Source: CAVSWN01 sp046728115
Lineage (GTDB): Bacteria; Acidobacteriota; Vicinamibacteria; Vicinamibacterales; CAVVIG01
NCBI GenBank assembly: GCA_046728115.1
Contig: JBKPDW010000425.1
Location: 1 to 19,313, forward strand
DNA length: 19,313 nucleotides
Direction of reading: 5' to 3'
Positions 1-7,551 of this stretch are shown here, one piece after another; position 1 is the first letter of the stretch; every line of letters starts with the position of its first letter. Below the pieces are notes generated by a model. The model worked only from the letters and a program-made list of their open reading frames with translations, did not search any database and was not told the DNA's origin. A program made the translations under genes and the position numbers.

Positions 1-1
1 G

Positions 2-745
2 ATCACGATGGAGGCCGCCGAGGATCCAGAATTTCTGGCGGCGATGAAGGGCGCGAGGATCCGCGGCGCGCTCGTTGGCGTCGAATCGGTGACGCGCGAG
101 GGATTGAGCGACGTCTACAAGGGGTTCAATCTTGCCGGCGACGAGCTCGTCGCGCGGCTGCGTGCGTTCCGGCGATACGGCGTCCACGTACTCGGGTCGT
201 TCATCTTCGGCCTGCCGAGCGACACCGCGAGCACGTTCGACGCAACCGTCGCCCTCGCCGAGCAGGCCGACCTGACGTTCGCGCAGTTCGTGTTGCTGAC
301 GCCATTCCCCGGAACCGTCGATTTCGACAAGTGGGCCGCCGAAGAACAGCGCCGCGGCACCGCGGTCGATGGCATGCCCATCACCCAGCATTGGCTGATT
401 CCGGAACACCGGCGGCCGAGACTCTACGCGGCGCATCCCTCGATGTCGCTCGAGGAGATTCGCGTGGGCACACAACGCGCGTGGGACCGGTTTTACAGCT
501 GGCGACAGGTCTGGGCACGTTCGCGCGTCGTCGAATCGGTGCGGGCACGCGTGGCATTCGTGCTCGTCTCGAAGTTGTACCGACAGATGTACGCCAACAC
601 CGGGATCGCGACCGACAGCGCGCGTGTTCAGCGATCGACGCGGTGGGCGCGGTGGATCGGCCGTGCCTGCCGTCGGCTGTTTCTGGCGAAGCCGATGCCG
701 GATCTCCCCGTACCAGGCGAAGGTCCCGAACTCGTACCGAACTAG
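2..745 (+). CDS. Radical SAM protein, C-terminal part (5' end outside window)
   Basis: The reading frame is open from the first bases, so the N-terminus lies to the left; the ATG at 8 is probably internal. The visible part matches the second half of a TIM-barrel radical SAM domain of the B12-binding type: a GVESVTREGL segment, then GSFIFGLPSD (the strand and loop typical of these proteins) and FVLLTPFPGT. The CxxxCxxC cluster site and any cobalamin domain would be upstream and are not seen. After the barrel comes a basic, Trp/Arg-rich tail (FYSWRQVW, SKLYRQMYANTGIATDSAR) common in family members that modify lipids or small molecules. The substrate cannot be inferred. It is followed by a convergent cupin gene after 46 bases. 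Confidence 0.85.
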   Translation: MTMEAAEDPEFLAAMKGARIRGALVGVESVTREGLSDVYKGFNLAGDELVARLRAFRRYGVHVLGSFIFGLPSDTASTFDATVALAEQADLTFAQFVLLTPFPGTVDFDKWAAEEQRRGTAVDGMPITQHWLIPEHRRPRLYAAHPSMSLEEIRVGTQRAWDRFYSWRQVWARSRVVESVRARVAFVLVSKLYRQMYANTGIATDSARVQRSTRWARWIGRACRRLFLAKPMPDLPVPGEGPELVPN

Positions 746-791
746 CGAATGTTCCAGCGAGACGGCGATGGCGACGATCTTGACTGCGATG

Positions 792-1187
792 TTATTGCCC
801 ATACTGTTCGTCGCTCACTTTCTCCATCCAGTCGACCGCCTTGCCGTCGAGCGCTTCGGCAATGGCGATGTGCGTCATCGCCGTTGTCGGCGACGCACCG
901 TGCCAGTGCTTTTCGCCAGGTTCGAACCACACGACGTCGCAGGGATGGATCTCCTCGATCGGCCCACTTTCGCGCTGCACGCGTCCGCGGCCGGACGTGA
1001 CGATCAGCGTCTGCCCGAGTGGGTGCGTGTGCCACGCCGTGCGCGCGCCGGGTTCGAACGTGACGATCGCGCCGCCGACCCGGGCAGGCGAGCTGCGTTG
1101 GAACGGGCAATCGATTCGCACTGACCCTGTGAACCACTCGACGGGTCCCTTCACGGAGGGGTGAGTGCCGTTTCTCTTGATGTCCAT
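792..1187 (-). CDS. Small cupin-domain protein
   Basis: A 131-residue single-domain cupin. Cupin motif 1 is seen as GARTAWHTHPLGQT with metal-ligand candidates His53, His55 and Gln59, where the usual Glu is Gln. Motif 2 is PGEKHWHGA with His94/His96. Family members bind a divalent metal in a small beta barrel and include dioxygenases, isomerases and the cupin hydroxynitrile lyases; the reaction here is not determined. I chose the ATG at 1187 (MDIKRNG) over an in-frame GTG at 1220 because an AAGGG stretch lies just upstream of it and relatives begin at this point. A decayed LysR regulator lies divergently just upstream (1299-1531), so the gene may once have been under LysR control. Confidence 0.9.
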   Translation of the reverse strand: MDIKRNGTHPSVKGPVEWFTGSVRIDCPFQRSSPARVGGAIVTFEPGARTAWHTHPLGQTLIVTSGRGRVQRESGPIEEIHPCDVVWFEPGEKHWHGASPTTAMTHIAIAEALDGKAVDWMEKVSDEQYGQ

Positions 1188-1298
1188 GTCCCTTGCTCCG
1201 AACAACACTTGCCTTTGCACCTTCTTCAGCGTAGCGGCCGCCCTGCGCCTTGACTAGCCGGAGAAATCAACAAGGGTTTGTGAGTACGATCACGAATA

Positions 1299-1531
1299 GT
1301 GCGCGACGAGCTCAGCGTTTTGTCAGCCTTTCTCGCGGTCGAGGAGGAGAAGTTTCACGCAGGCCGCGAAACGGTTGGGTGTTGTCGTCAGCGCTGAGCC
1401 ACGCCATCCGTGGGCTGGAGGGGCGGATCGGGATCCGGCTTCTGGCGCGGACGACCCGTAGTGTCGCCCCGACTGAAGCCCGTAAGCAGCTCGTCGAATC
1501 GCACCTGCTGCGCCTCAGCGTCGGGACTTGA
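1299..1531 (+). pseudogene. LysR-family regulator remnant (HTH region, frameshifted)
   Basis: Pieces of one LysR N-terminal helix-turn-helix can be read in order in three different frames. From the GTG at 1299: RDELSVLSAFLAVEEEKF. From 1354: FTQAAKRLGV. From 1388: SALSHAIRGLEGRIGIRL followed by LARTTRSVAPTEA. Together these reproduce the usual LysR start, through the recognition helix to the linker, so at least two indels separate them and no intact product is possible. The effector-binding domain is absent or unrecognisable; DNA up to about 1620 may hold further decayed sequence. It points away from the cupin gene, the normal place for a LysR regulator of a neighbouring operon. Confidence 0.8.
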
Positions 1532-1619
1532 CGGTGTGACCAGGTATGCGGCGGTCACGCCTTGGAGCGCCGCGTCCAGCTGGCGTCAAGACTATAGCGC
1601 CGCTACCGCAGGTTAAATT

Positions 1620-2186
1620 CTATGAGGACGACACGATCACGGCGGCGTAGAGCGAAGCACGTCGGTAGATTGATGACCGTGAGCGCAAGATCCTGACGGA
1701 CGAATAGCCGGCAGAGGCGAACATGGCAGTCAATCTGGCCTGGCTCAACGGATTTGGCACCCATCGGCTCGCGTCGTTTGTATCGTATTCAACGATCAGA
1801 AAGCGGCGCTTCAATGTCATCCGCTCCTCGCACGCGCGAATGAACGCTGCCTGGTCAGCGACATAATGCAGCGAGTTGGCCATTAAAATGCCATCCAGAT
1901 CGGCGAATGGCCACGTCTGTTTCATGAAGTCTCCGCGATGGGTTCTGATGCGGACGTCGTTGTGCGCCGACGGAATTCTCCGCAGGGCCGAGCCGTCGCG
2001 GTCCATCGCGTGAATGGTGCTGCCTGCGGCGAGCAAGGTGGCGAGCGCGAGGGTGAAGGTGCCATTGCCACAACCGAGATCGGCCCAGGTCGTCGGCCCG
2101 AGAGCGGATACGTCGCTGTCCGCGAGCATCTTGATCGCGTCAGGCAACAGCATCAAGTCATCATAGCAATACCATCTCTCGGACAC
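1620..2186 (-). CDS. Class I SAM-dependent methyltransferase
   Basis: A 188-residue Rossmann-fold methyltransferase. The SAM-binding motif I is DLGCGNGTFTLALA (about residues 36-49). It is followed by an acidic MDRDGSA strand end, a GDF motif, a DGILMANSLHYV motif IV region and FLIVEYDTN. It is a minimal-size methyltransferase with no substrate domain, so the substrate is unknown. The start is uncertain: the listed GTG is only one base from an AGGAGG sequence, which is too close for normal initiation. The frame is open further upstream (encoding NEPFAGG) without a start codon, and an ATG at 2220 lies one base out of frame, which suggests an indel near the true start. The gene stands alone between the LysR remnant and the DUF3237 pair. 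Confidence 0.8.
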   Translation of the reverse strand: MSERWYCYDDLMLLPDAIKMLADSDVSALGPTTWADLGCGNGTFTLALATLLAAGSTIHAMDRDGSALRRIPSAHNDVRIRTHRGDFMKQTWPFADLDGILMANSLHYVADQAAFIRACEERMTLKRRFLIVEYDTNDASRWVPNPLSQARLTAMFASAGYSSVRILRSRSSIYRRASLYAAVIVSSS

Positions 2187-2261
2187 CCCTCCTGCGAACG
2201 GCTCATTTGTCTTGGTTCATTCCTCTGAGATTTGACGCGGAACTAGGGAATCGCGAGACCG

Positions 2262-2663
2262 TCACAGAATCTCCTCGATGATGTGAACCGGCCCGTCCGG
2301 ACGGATCTCTCCGATGCCCACCGCGAGCAAACGATTGAGGAACGCGTAGTTCGACGCCGCGGTCTCGAAGCGCGGCAGCGTGCGAAAGTAGTGATGCGCG
2401 TCGTCACGCAGCCCTGTGAATGTCATGTAGATCAGGGCGCCATCGTCGGTTTCGAGCGTTACCCGCAGATCGAGCTCGAGCGTGTCGTCGGCCTTTCCGA
2501 TGACCCAGTCGCCGCCGCCGGCGAGGACCTTGCCGCGAAGGCGCTCGCCCTCGAAAGAGCCGCCGGTCACCGGGAAGATGGACAGCGTGCCGAGCGGTGT
2601 GGCTCCGACTTCCTCGGTCGGAGAGGTGATGAGACGCAGCAGCATGAGCGGACGCGAATTCAT
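2262..2663 (-). CDS. DUF3237 (UPF0311) family protein, copy 2
   Basis: A 133-residue protein of the DUF3237 / UPF0311 family. Characteristic segments are GTLSIFPVTGGSFEGERLRG near the N-terminus, ADDTLELDLRVTLETDDGAL in the centre, then YFRTLPRFET and YAFLNRLLAVG. The family has no firmly established reaction. The start is the ATG at 2663, preceded by AAGGA about seven bases away; a much longer open frame upstream has no support. It lies 17 bases downstream of its paralogue (2681-3133) on the same strand, so the pair is presumably cotranscribed and arose by tandem duplication. It lacks the 13-17 residue insertion found in the other copy. Confidence 0.88.
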   Translation of the reverse strand: MNSRPLMLLRLITSPTEEVGATPLGTLSIFPVTGGSFEGERLRGKVLAGGGDWVIGKADDTLELDLRVTLETDDGALIYMTFTGLRDDAHHYFRTLPRFETAASNYAFLNRLLAVGIGEIRPDGPVHIIEEIL

Positions 2664-2680
2664 GGGATATTCCTTCGAGA

Positions 2681-3133
2681 TTAGAGCAGCTCGAGAATGG
2701 TGTAGATAGGGCCTTCGGGGCGACGATCGCCGCTGGCCACCGCAACGAGGCGGTTCAGGAACCCGTACGCGGGGTGTGCGGTCTGGAATCGCGGCGTGGT
2801 TCGAAAGTAGTAGGACGCCGGATTGACCGGCTCGCCGCGTCCGATGGCCGCAATCACGTCCGGCGGCCCGTGACGCAAGCCGAAGGACCTCATCGAGATG
2901 AGCGCTCCGTCGTGCGTCCGGAGCGTGACGCGCAGATCCATCTCGAGGACGTCGTCCGCTCGAAGCAGAAGCCAATCGGCGCTGCCGCCAGGCAACACCG
3001 TTCCGCGAAGACGCGGGCCTTCGAAGACTCCGCCGCTGATGGGAGCGATCCGTCGAGTGCCGTGGGGCACGGCGCCGACGTTCTGCGCTGTCGTGACATT
3101 CACGTGCAGCATCATGAGCAGACGTGTGTTCAT
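2681..3133 (-). CDS. DUF3237 (UPF0311) family protein, copy 1
   Basis: A 150-residue paralogue of the next gene, aligning along its whole length: GGVFEGPRLRGTVLPGG, ADDVLEMDLRVTLRTHDGAL, YYFRTTPRFQT, YGFLNRLVAV and a terminal GPIYTILELL. It has an extra stretch (PPDVIAAIGRGEPVNPAS) just before the YFRT motif. The insertion is in the copy whose length matches common family members, so the shorter copy may be the derived one. The start is the ATG at 3133, with GGAG about eight bases upstream; an in-frame ATG at 3268 is unsupported. It is first in a two-gene unit. No biochemical function can be assigned from sequence. Confidence 0.88.
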   Translation of the reverse strand: MNTRLLMMLHVNVTTAQNVGAVPHGTRRIAPISGGVFEGPRLRGTVLPGGSADWLLLRADDVLEMDLRVTLRTHDGALISMRSFGLRHGPPDVIAAIGRGEPVNPASYYFRTTPRFQTAHPAYGFLNRLVAVASGDRRPEGPIYTILELL

Positions 3134-3292
3134 GGCGTTGACTCCGATTGCGAGAGCTGTGGAGCGGTTGCCCGATTCCCGGTCGAGAACCGAGTGTACG
3201 GGGTGTAAGCGTGAACTGCCCCTGCTGGCGAGGCGCGCCTGCTCGAAGTCGACGTCCATCAGGCGCACATAACGCGGGAACGAATTCGGCTG

Positions 3293-3973
3293 TCATCGGC
3301 GGGCACTCTCCATGTGGAGCCCAGCATCTTTGGCGGCATCGTCGGGAGTCCTGCCGCGCTCGCGAGCGACGATGTAGGCGGCGTACCATTCCGACCAGTG
3401 GTGCTTCTGAGCGGTGGGTTCGTACTCGCCGTGGTGCTTCTCTGTCTCTCGCAGAAGCTCTGTCAGACTCGCGACGTCCAGGCTGCTGAATCCTCGTCCG
3501 GCCAGCCGCGTCTTGATCTCCTGGAGCAGCCAGCTGTTGCCGTCCGGATCGCTGAACGACGCAAATGTTCCATAGGAGCGACCGTTGGGGTCGGGGCCCG
3601 GCGCGGGTGGGCCCCCGATGCCGGTGAAATGGAACGCCTTACTCACCTCGACGCCGCGGCCGATGAGCTCCCCGCGCGCCGCCTCCATGTCGGACACCAC
3701 GAGATAGAGATTCTTGACTGAGCCCGGCGCTGCCGTCGTGACTCCCTTGCCGAAGTGGATCGAGCACGGTGATCCGGGAGGTGTGAACTGCACCACCCGC
3801 CAGTTCTCGCCGGCGGCGAAATCGGCGTCCAGCCGCCACCCAAGGCTCTCGTAGAAGCGCTTGGCGCGATCGACGTCGGACACCGGAAGGACGACGACCT
3901 CGAGCTTCAGATCGACGGTCGGAGCGCCCGCGATTTCAGTTGCGTGTTCGTTGCTTACTTGTGTGCTGCTCAT
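3293..3973 (-). CDS. VOC (glyoxalase/bleomycin-resistance fold) protein with helical C-terminal extension
   Basis: A 226-residue protein. Residues about 24-155 form one VOC domain: LEVVVLPVSDVDRAKRFYES, then WRVVQFTPPGSPCSIHFG, LYLVVSDMEAARGEL and FSDPDGNSWLLQE at the metal-ligand Glu. Members act as metal-dependent lyases or dioxygenases or as drug-binding proteins. The remaining 70 residues are a charged helical tail with KHHGEYEPTAQKHHWSEWY and a DDAAKDAGLHME end, a tail seen on a subset of actinobacterial and soil bacterial VOC proteins. The ATG at 3973 has GGAGG six bases upstream. It is 32 bases downstream of the flavoprotein gene on the same strand, so cotranscription is likely. The substrate is unknown. 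Confidence 0.88.
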   Translation of the reverse strand: MSSTQVSNEHATEIAGAPTVDLKLEVVVLPVSDVDRAKRFYESLGWRLDADFAAGENWRVVQFTPPGSPCSIHFGKGVTTAAPGSVKNLYLVVSDMEAARGELIGRGVEVSKAFHFTGIGGPPAPGPDPNGRSYGTFASFSDPDGNSWLLQEIKTRLAGRGFSSLDVASLTELLRETEKHHGEYEPTAQKHHWSEWYAAYIVARERGRTPDDAAKDAGLHMESARR

Positions 3974-4005
3974 AGTGACCTCCGGCGTTTGTTGGTGAGC
4001 GGCCG

Positions 4006-5412
4006 TCAGGATCGCGCCGCACCTTGCAGCGCCACCTTCGCGGCGAGCTCGTCCAGGCTTTGGCCAAGCACCCGGTTGAAGGCTGGGTATGGGTGGATGA
4101 CGTCGGCGAGCGTCTTCAGCGGAGTGCCCAGCTTGATCGCCAGCACGAGCTCGCCCACTATCTCGCCCGCACGCGGTGTGACCAGAGTCGCGCCAATCAG
4201 CACCCCGCGCTCGCGGTCGGCTACCAGCTTGAGCGCGCCTCTGTGGAAGTCGTGGATGTAGCCGCGCACAGCCTCCGCCGGATCGGCGCTGGCGACGACA
4301 ACGTCGATGCCTCTCGCGCGCGCGGCAGCCTCCGACAGCCCGACCGAAGCGATTTCAGGATCGGTAAATGTCACGCGAGGGACCGCCGTGTGATCGGCCC
4401 TCGCCTCCACGCCCCGCAATCGGCGCGCGACCAGCTGCCCGTGGTAGTAGGCGAGGTGGGTGAACCCACCGAGTCCCGTGATGTCACCTGCTCCGAAGAC
4501 GCCGGGCTGCGCTACGAGCGTCGCCGGGTCTACCTTCAACCAACCGCGCTCTGTCTGAGCGAGCCCGGCCGCGCGCCACGCCTCCACGTTGGGCCGGCGG
4601 CCCGTGGCAACCAGCAACCGGTCGGCCGAGACCACAGCTCCGGACTTCAAGTGGACTACGACGGCCGAACGTTGGCGCGATGGCTCCGCGGATTGCTTTT
4701 CGACGGCGATACATGGGTCGCCGATCATCAGCGTGATGCCGTCCGCCTCCAGGTGTGGCCGGAGCGCGGCTCCGGCCTCTGGTTCCTCGAGGCCAAGGAA
4801 CGTCGGTCCGGCTTCGATTATGGTCACCTTGGAGCCGAGGCGTGCGAAGGCCTGGCCGAGCTCGACGCCGATGGCGCCCCCGCCGAGGATCGCCAGCGAG
4901 GCCGGCAGCTCCCTCGGAATCACCGCCTGGCGGTTGGTCCAGAAGTCGACGGTGTCCAGGCCAGGGATGGGTGGGATCGCCGCGGTGCTGCCGTTGGCAA
5001 TCACCACAGCGCGCCGCGCGATGAGCTGCTCGCTTCCAACCGCGACAGTGCGCAGGTCCGTCAGTTTCCCTTCGCCTCGAAAGAGCCTGGCCCCGGTCGC
5101 TTCCATCGCGGCGGCAGGCCGGCTGTCGTCGAGGTCGCGTGCCATCCACAGCACACGTTTGGAGACCTTGGGGAAGTCGACGGTCCATTCCACGCGTGAG
5201 GCGGCGAGGAGACGAGCGCGATCGGCCTCGCTCAGCGTTTCGCCTGAGCGAAGCAAGGTCTTGGAAGGCACGCAGCCCCAGTACGGGCATTCGCCCCCTA
5301 CTAGCTCTCGCTCGACAACCGCGAGCGTCAGGCCGCTGTCCCGAAGGCCCACCGCGATCGCTTCTCCGGCGACGCCACCACCGAGACACACGACGTCAAA
5401 CTCCTGAGACAA
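4006..5412 (-). CDS. Class I pyridine nucleotide-disulfide oxidoreductase-like FAD enzyme
   Basis: A 468-residue flavoprotein of the mercuric reductase / dihydrolipoamide dehydrogenase superfamily. FAD site: VVCLGGGVAGEAIA near the N-terminus. The redox Cys pair is in GGECPYWGCVPSK (Cys42 and Cys47). NAD(P) site: LAILGGGAIGVELG (about 173-186). Second FAD contact: GVFGAGDITG (305-314). The C-terminal dimerisation domain ends with IHPYPAFNRVLG. In dihydrolipoamide dehydrogenase and glutathione reductase this position carries a catalytic His followed five residues later by Glu; here they are Tyr442 and Arg447, so it is unlikely to be a standard lipoamide or glutathione reductase. Translation starts at TTG (5410-5412), supported by GGAGG at 5420-5424 seven bases upstream. 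Its specific electron acceptor is unknown. Confidence 0.9.
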   Translation of the reverse strand: MSQEFDVVCLGGGVAGEAIAVGLRDSGLTLAVVERELVGGECPYWGCVPSKTLLRSGETLSEADRARLLAASRVEWTVDFPKVSKRVLWMARDLDDSRPAAAMEATGARLFRGEGKLTDLRTVAVGSEQLIARRAVVIANGSTAAIPPIPGLDTVDFWTNRQAVIPRELPASLAILGGGAIGVELGQAFARLGSKVTIIEAGPTFLGLEEPEAGAALRPHLEADGITLMIGDPCIAVEKQSAEPSRQRSAVVVHLKSGAVVSADRLLVATGRRPNVEAWRAAGLAQTERGWLKVDPATLVAQPGVFGAGDITGLGGFTHLAYYHGQLVARRLRGVEARADHTAVPRVTFTDPEIASVGLSEAAARARGIDVVVASADPAEAVRGYIHDFHRGALKLVADRERGVLIGATLVTPRAGEIVGELVLAIKLGTPLKTLADVIHPYPAFNRVLGQSLDELAAKVALQGAARS

Positions 5413-5419
5413 GTCCCTA

Positions 5420-5424
5420 CCTCC
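5420..5424 (-). promoter_or_regulatory. Shine-Dalgarno site for a TTG start
   Basis: GGAGG on the minus strand, seven bases before the TTG at 5410-5412. It fixes the unusual TTG start of the flavoprotein gene, because no ATG or GTG upstream preserves the N-terminal FAD motif. Confidence 0.7.
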
Positions 5425-5429
5425 GTGAG

Positions 5430-5607
5430 GGCCTGAGCGCGGCGGAGCGCGTCCAAGCGGTCGCCGATCATACGACGGGAAATGCCGGCTGTGGGCGCGA
5501 ACGCGTCACAGCCCTGGAAGGCGCCCGGGTAGACATGGAGCTCGACCGGCACGCCGGCTTGCATCAGGCGAGTCGCGTATGCTCGTGGCGTTCGTCGCGC
5601 CGCGCTT
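5430..5607 (-). pseudogene. Alpha/beta-hydrolase (acetyl esterase type) C-terminal remnant
   Basis: On the minus strand, 5433-5579 encodes YATRLMQAGVPVELHVYPGA followed by FQGCDAFAPTAGISRRMI and DRLDALRRA. This is the C-terminal end of the hormone-sensitive-lipase / Aes group of alpha/beta-hydrolases. The family's catalytic His is normally in a FHGF/FHGFD motif; here it reads FQGCD, so the His is replaced by Gln. Upstream, an RDE-x-HE stretch that should precede YA is in another frame, and no start, oxyanion HGGG motif or nucleophile elbow is present. The 3' end runs without a stop into the ribosome-binding region of the flavoprotein gene. It is clearly a dead fragment; an intact copy would be about 300 residues. 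Confidence 0.75.
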
Positions 5608-5744
5608 CGGCTTCGGTCTGATCTGCGGCGCACTCATCCTCCACTTGCGGCCGGAAGCCCCTGGCAGTCGGCGGTGACGATTCAAAAACGTACGCGAGCG
5701 AACGCGGAGGATAGACTACCCACAGACGTCGAATCGGTCACGCG

Positions 5745-7508
5745 TCACAAATCAATGACGACGTCGCGAATCGGTTGCGAGCAGCAAACGAGAAGGTTGC
5801 CCTCGGCGGGCTGTTCGAGTGGCTCCGGTCCGTAGACGACGGCCCCGGAAACCAGACCGCTCTCACAGTTGTGACAAACACCGGTCCGGCACGACCAACG
5901 GACCGAGACATCGCACGCCTCGGCCAGCTCCAGAAGGCTCTGGTAGGCTGTCGCGTTCCAGTGTGCCGCGATGCCGCTGCGCGCGAACGACACCAGCGCA
6001 CCGGTGTTGGCGTCGTGCTCGGGCGGATGCGGAGTTCGCGTCGCCGCGCCGACGACACCAGGCGTCATCGACTCGCTGCCGTTGAAGAGTTCGACGTGAA
6101 TCCGCTCCGGCGCCACGCCCAGCATTGGGAGCGCCTCTTTCATGTCTGCCATGAAGCGAGTCGGCCCGCAGAGGTAGACATCAGCTTCTCGTGGGAGGCC
6201 GACCTTGTCGAAAACGGATCGTGACAGGTGACCGGGGGCGTCGAAATCCTCAGCCATCTTGTCGCGCGAGCCCGGCCTGCTGTAACAGACATAGCTGTGG
6301 CCGTGCGGGAGCGCGAGCATCAGGCGCCGGACCTCGGCGGCGAATGGATGGTGCTGCCGATCGCGGGTCCCGTACAGCCACAGAACCTGCCGCGTCGAGC
6401 GTGCCGCCGCCAGCGAGTGCAGCATCGCCAGAACAGGCGTCGCCCCGATTCCCGCGCTGAGCAGCACGACCGGCCGTTCCCCGGACTGCAGAATGAAGCT
6501 TCCGCGTGGCGAGGTGACTTCGAGAACATCGCCCACGCGGACATGGTCCTTCAAATAGGTTCCGGCCGCGCCATTCGGCTCGATCTTCAGGCTGATTCGG
6601 TAGCGATCCCCAGACAGGGGGCCCGAGAGCGAGTAGCTGCGAAAAAGTGGCGGGCCGCCGGCCGACCGTTGAAGACGCAAGACCACGTACTGGCCCGGCA
6701 GAGCGGTTCGCAACGGCTGCCCGTCGGGACTCTGCATGGTCAACGAAAGGACGTCCGCGGACTCGTGATCGATCGCGGTCACCGCGAGGGGCCGAAATCC
6801 TGGCGGAGCCGGATGAGCCGCTGCTGCCGGCGCGAGCCCTGCGTTGCCACTCCCCACACCACTTGTTTCGTTCTTCAGCAACGCGTCGAACGAGACGCGC
6901 CATCCGGGTGAAAGCGCGTCGATCCGCAACGCGCGCTCCAGTTGATCGTGCGGATGATTAGGTGAATAGAGGAGCGCGTTGATCTCTGCGACGGTCATCC
7001 GCTCCTTCGCCTCTCCCACCTTCACGATGTCGTCGCCGCCGCCCACCTCGCCTTCCTGCAGCACGCGGAAGTAAAACCCCGGCCGTCCGCTGGATGTCAG
7101 CAATGCCGGCATACGAGGTTCGTTCATGCGAATGCCGACGCGATAGCAGGTCACGCGAGGTTGAGTGACCTCGAACAGCGCGCTGCCGATCTGATAACGA
7201 TCGCCGATGCACACAGCATCGTCTAGCAATCCTTCGATCGTGAAGTTCTCGCCGAACTGTCCGTGGACGAAGTCAGTCCTCTTCAGTTGCTCCTGCCAAT
7301 AGCGATACGATCCGACCTGGTAGACGAAGACCGCGCGCTGCTCACCCCCGTGTCCCGCCAAATCGCCTTGACCGTCTCCATCTAGATTCAAGCGGCCGAC
7401 GCGACAGCGGCCACGCACCGGATCCTTCCAGATTGCGGTGTGCACAGTGCGACCCTTCCACTCGATGTCGCGCGGAAGTCCGACGTTCACGGACAGTAGT
7501 CGAGCCAT
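5745..7508 (-). CDS. MOSC / ferredoxin-reductase / 2Fe-2S ferredoxin fusion oxidoreductase
   Basis: A 587-residue three-part protein. Residues 1 to about 215 are a YiiM-like MOSC domain with its 3-alpha tail, including GEQRAVFVYQ, GQFGENFTIEG and the conserved Cys121 in RVTCYRVG. Residues about 235-475 form an FAD/NAD(P)H ferredoxin-reductase module: RSYSLSG for flavin (290-296), LLSAGIGATPVLAML for the nucleotide (349-363) and LCGPTRFM (446-453). The last 85 residues are a plant-type 2Fe-2S ferredoxin with Cys540, Cys545, Cys548 and Cys575. MOSC domains bind molybdenum cofactor, and E. coli YiiM is linked to detoxifying N-hydroxylated bases. A self-contained chain NAD(P)H to FAD to 2Fe-2S to Mo is therefore plausible, but the substrate is inferred only. 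The ATG at 7508 has a weak ribosome site. This fusion order is known in other bacteria. Confidence 0.92.
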   Translation of the reverse strand: MARLLSVNVGLPRDIEWKGRTVHTAIWKDPVRGRCRVGRLNLDGDGQGDLAGHGGEQRAVFVYQVGSYRYWQEQLKRTDFVHGQFGENFTIEGLLDDAVCIGDRYQIGSALFEVTQPRVTCYRVGIRMNEPRMPALLTSSGRPGFYFRVLQEGEVGGGDDIVKVGEAKERMTVAEINALLYSPNHPHDQLERALRIDALSPGWRVSFDALLKNETSGVGSGNAGLAPAAAAHPAPPGFRPLAVTAIDHESADVLSLTMQSPDGQPLRTALPGQYVVLRLQRSAGGPPLFRSYSLSGPLSGDRYRISLKIEPNGAAGTYLKDHVRVGDVLEVTSPRGSFILQSGERPVVLLSAGIGATPVLAMLHSLAAARSTRQVLWLYGTRDRQHHPFAAEVRRLMLALPHGHSYVCYSRPGSRDKMAEDFDAPGHLSRSVFDKVGLPREADVYLCGPTRFMADMKEALPMLGVAPERIHVELFNGSESMTPGVVGAATRTPHPPEHDANTGALVSFARSGIAAHWNATAYQSLLELAEACDVSVRWSCRTGVCHNCESGLVSGAVVYGPEPLEQPAEGNLLVCCSQPIRDVVIDL

Positions 7509-7551
7509 GTCACTCAGCTTTCGCGCTGCCAGCCCGCTGGCGAGTGCTCAG

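Noticed and set aside
1250..1531. A 93-codon plus-strand frame containing a LysR-like segment, as an intact small gene
   Set aside because: Only its second half is LysR-like; the preceding part of the same HTH is in two other frames, so it is a pseudogene.
2262..3389. A single 375-residue minus-strand protein
   Set aside because: The first 240 residues are low-complexity Arg-rich shadow of the first DUF3237 gene; only the last 133 residues are a real gene with its own ribosome site.
4024..5199. A 391-codon plus-strand frame
   Set aside because: Antisense to the well-supported flavoprotein; composition is that of a GC-rich shadow frame with no family features.
5682..5712. Possible minus-strand terminator after the MOSC fusion gene (short CGCG stem and a T5 run)
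   Set aside because: The stem is only about four base pairs and is separated from the T-run, too weak to call.
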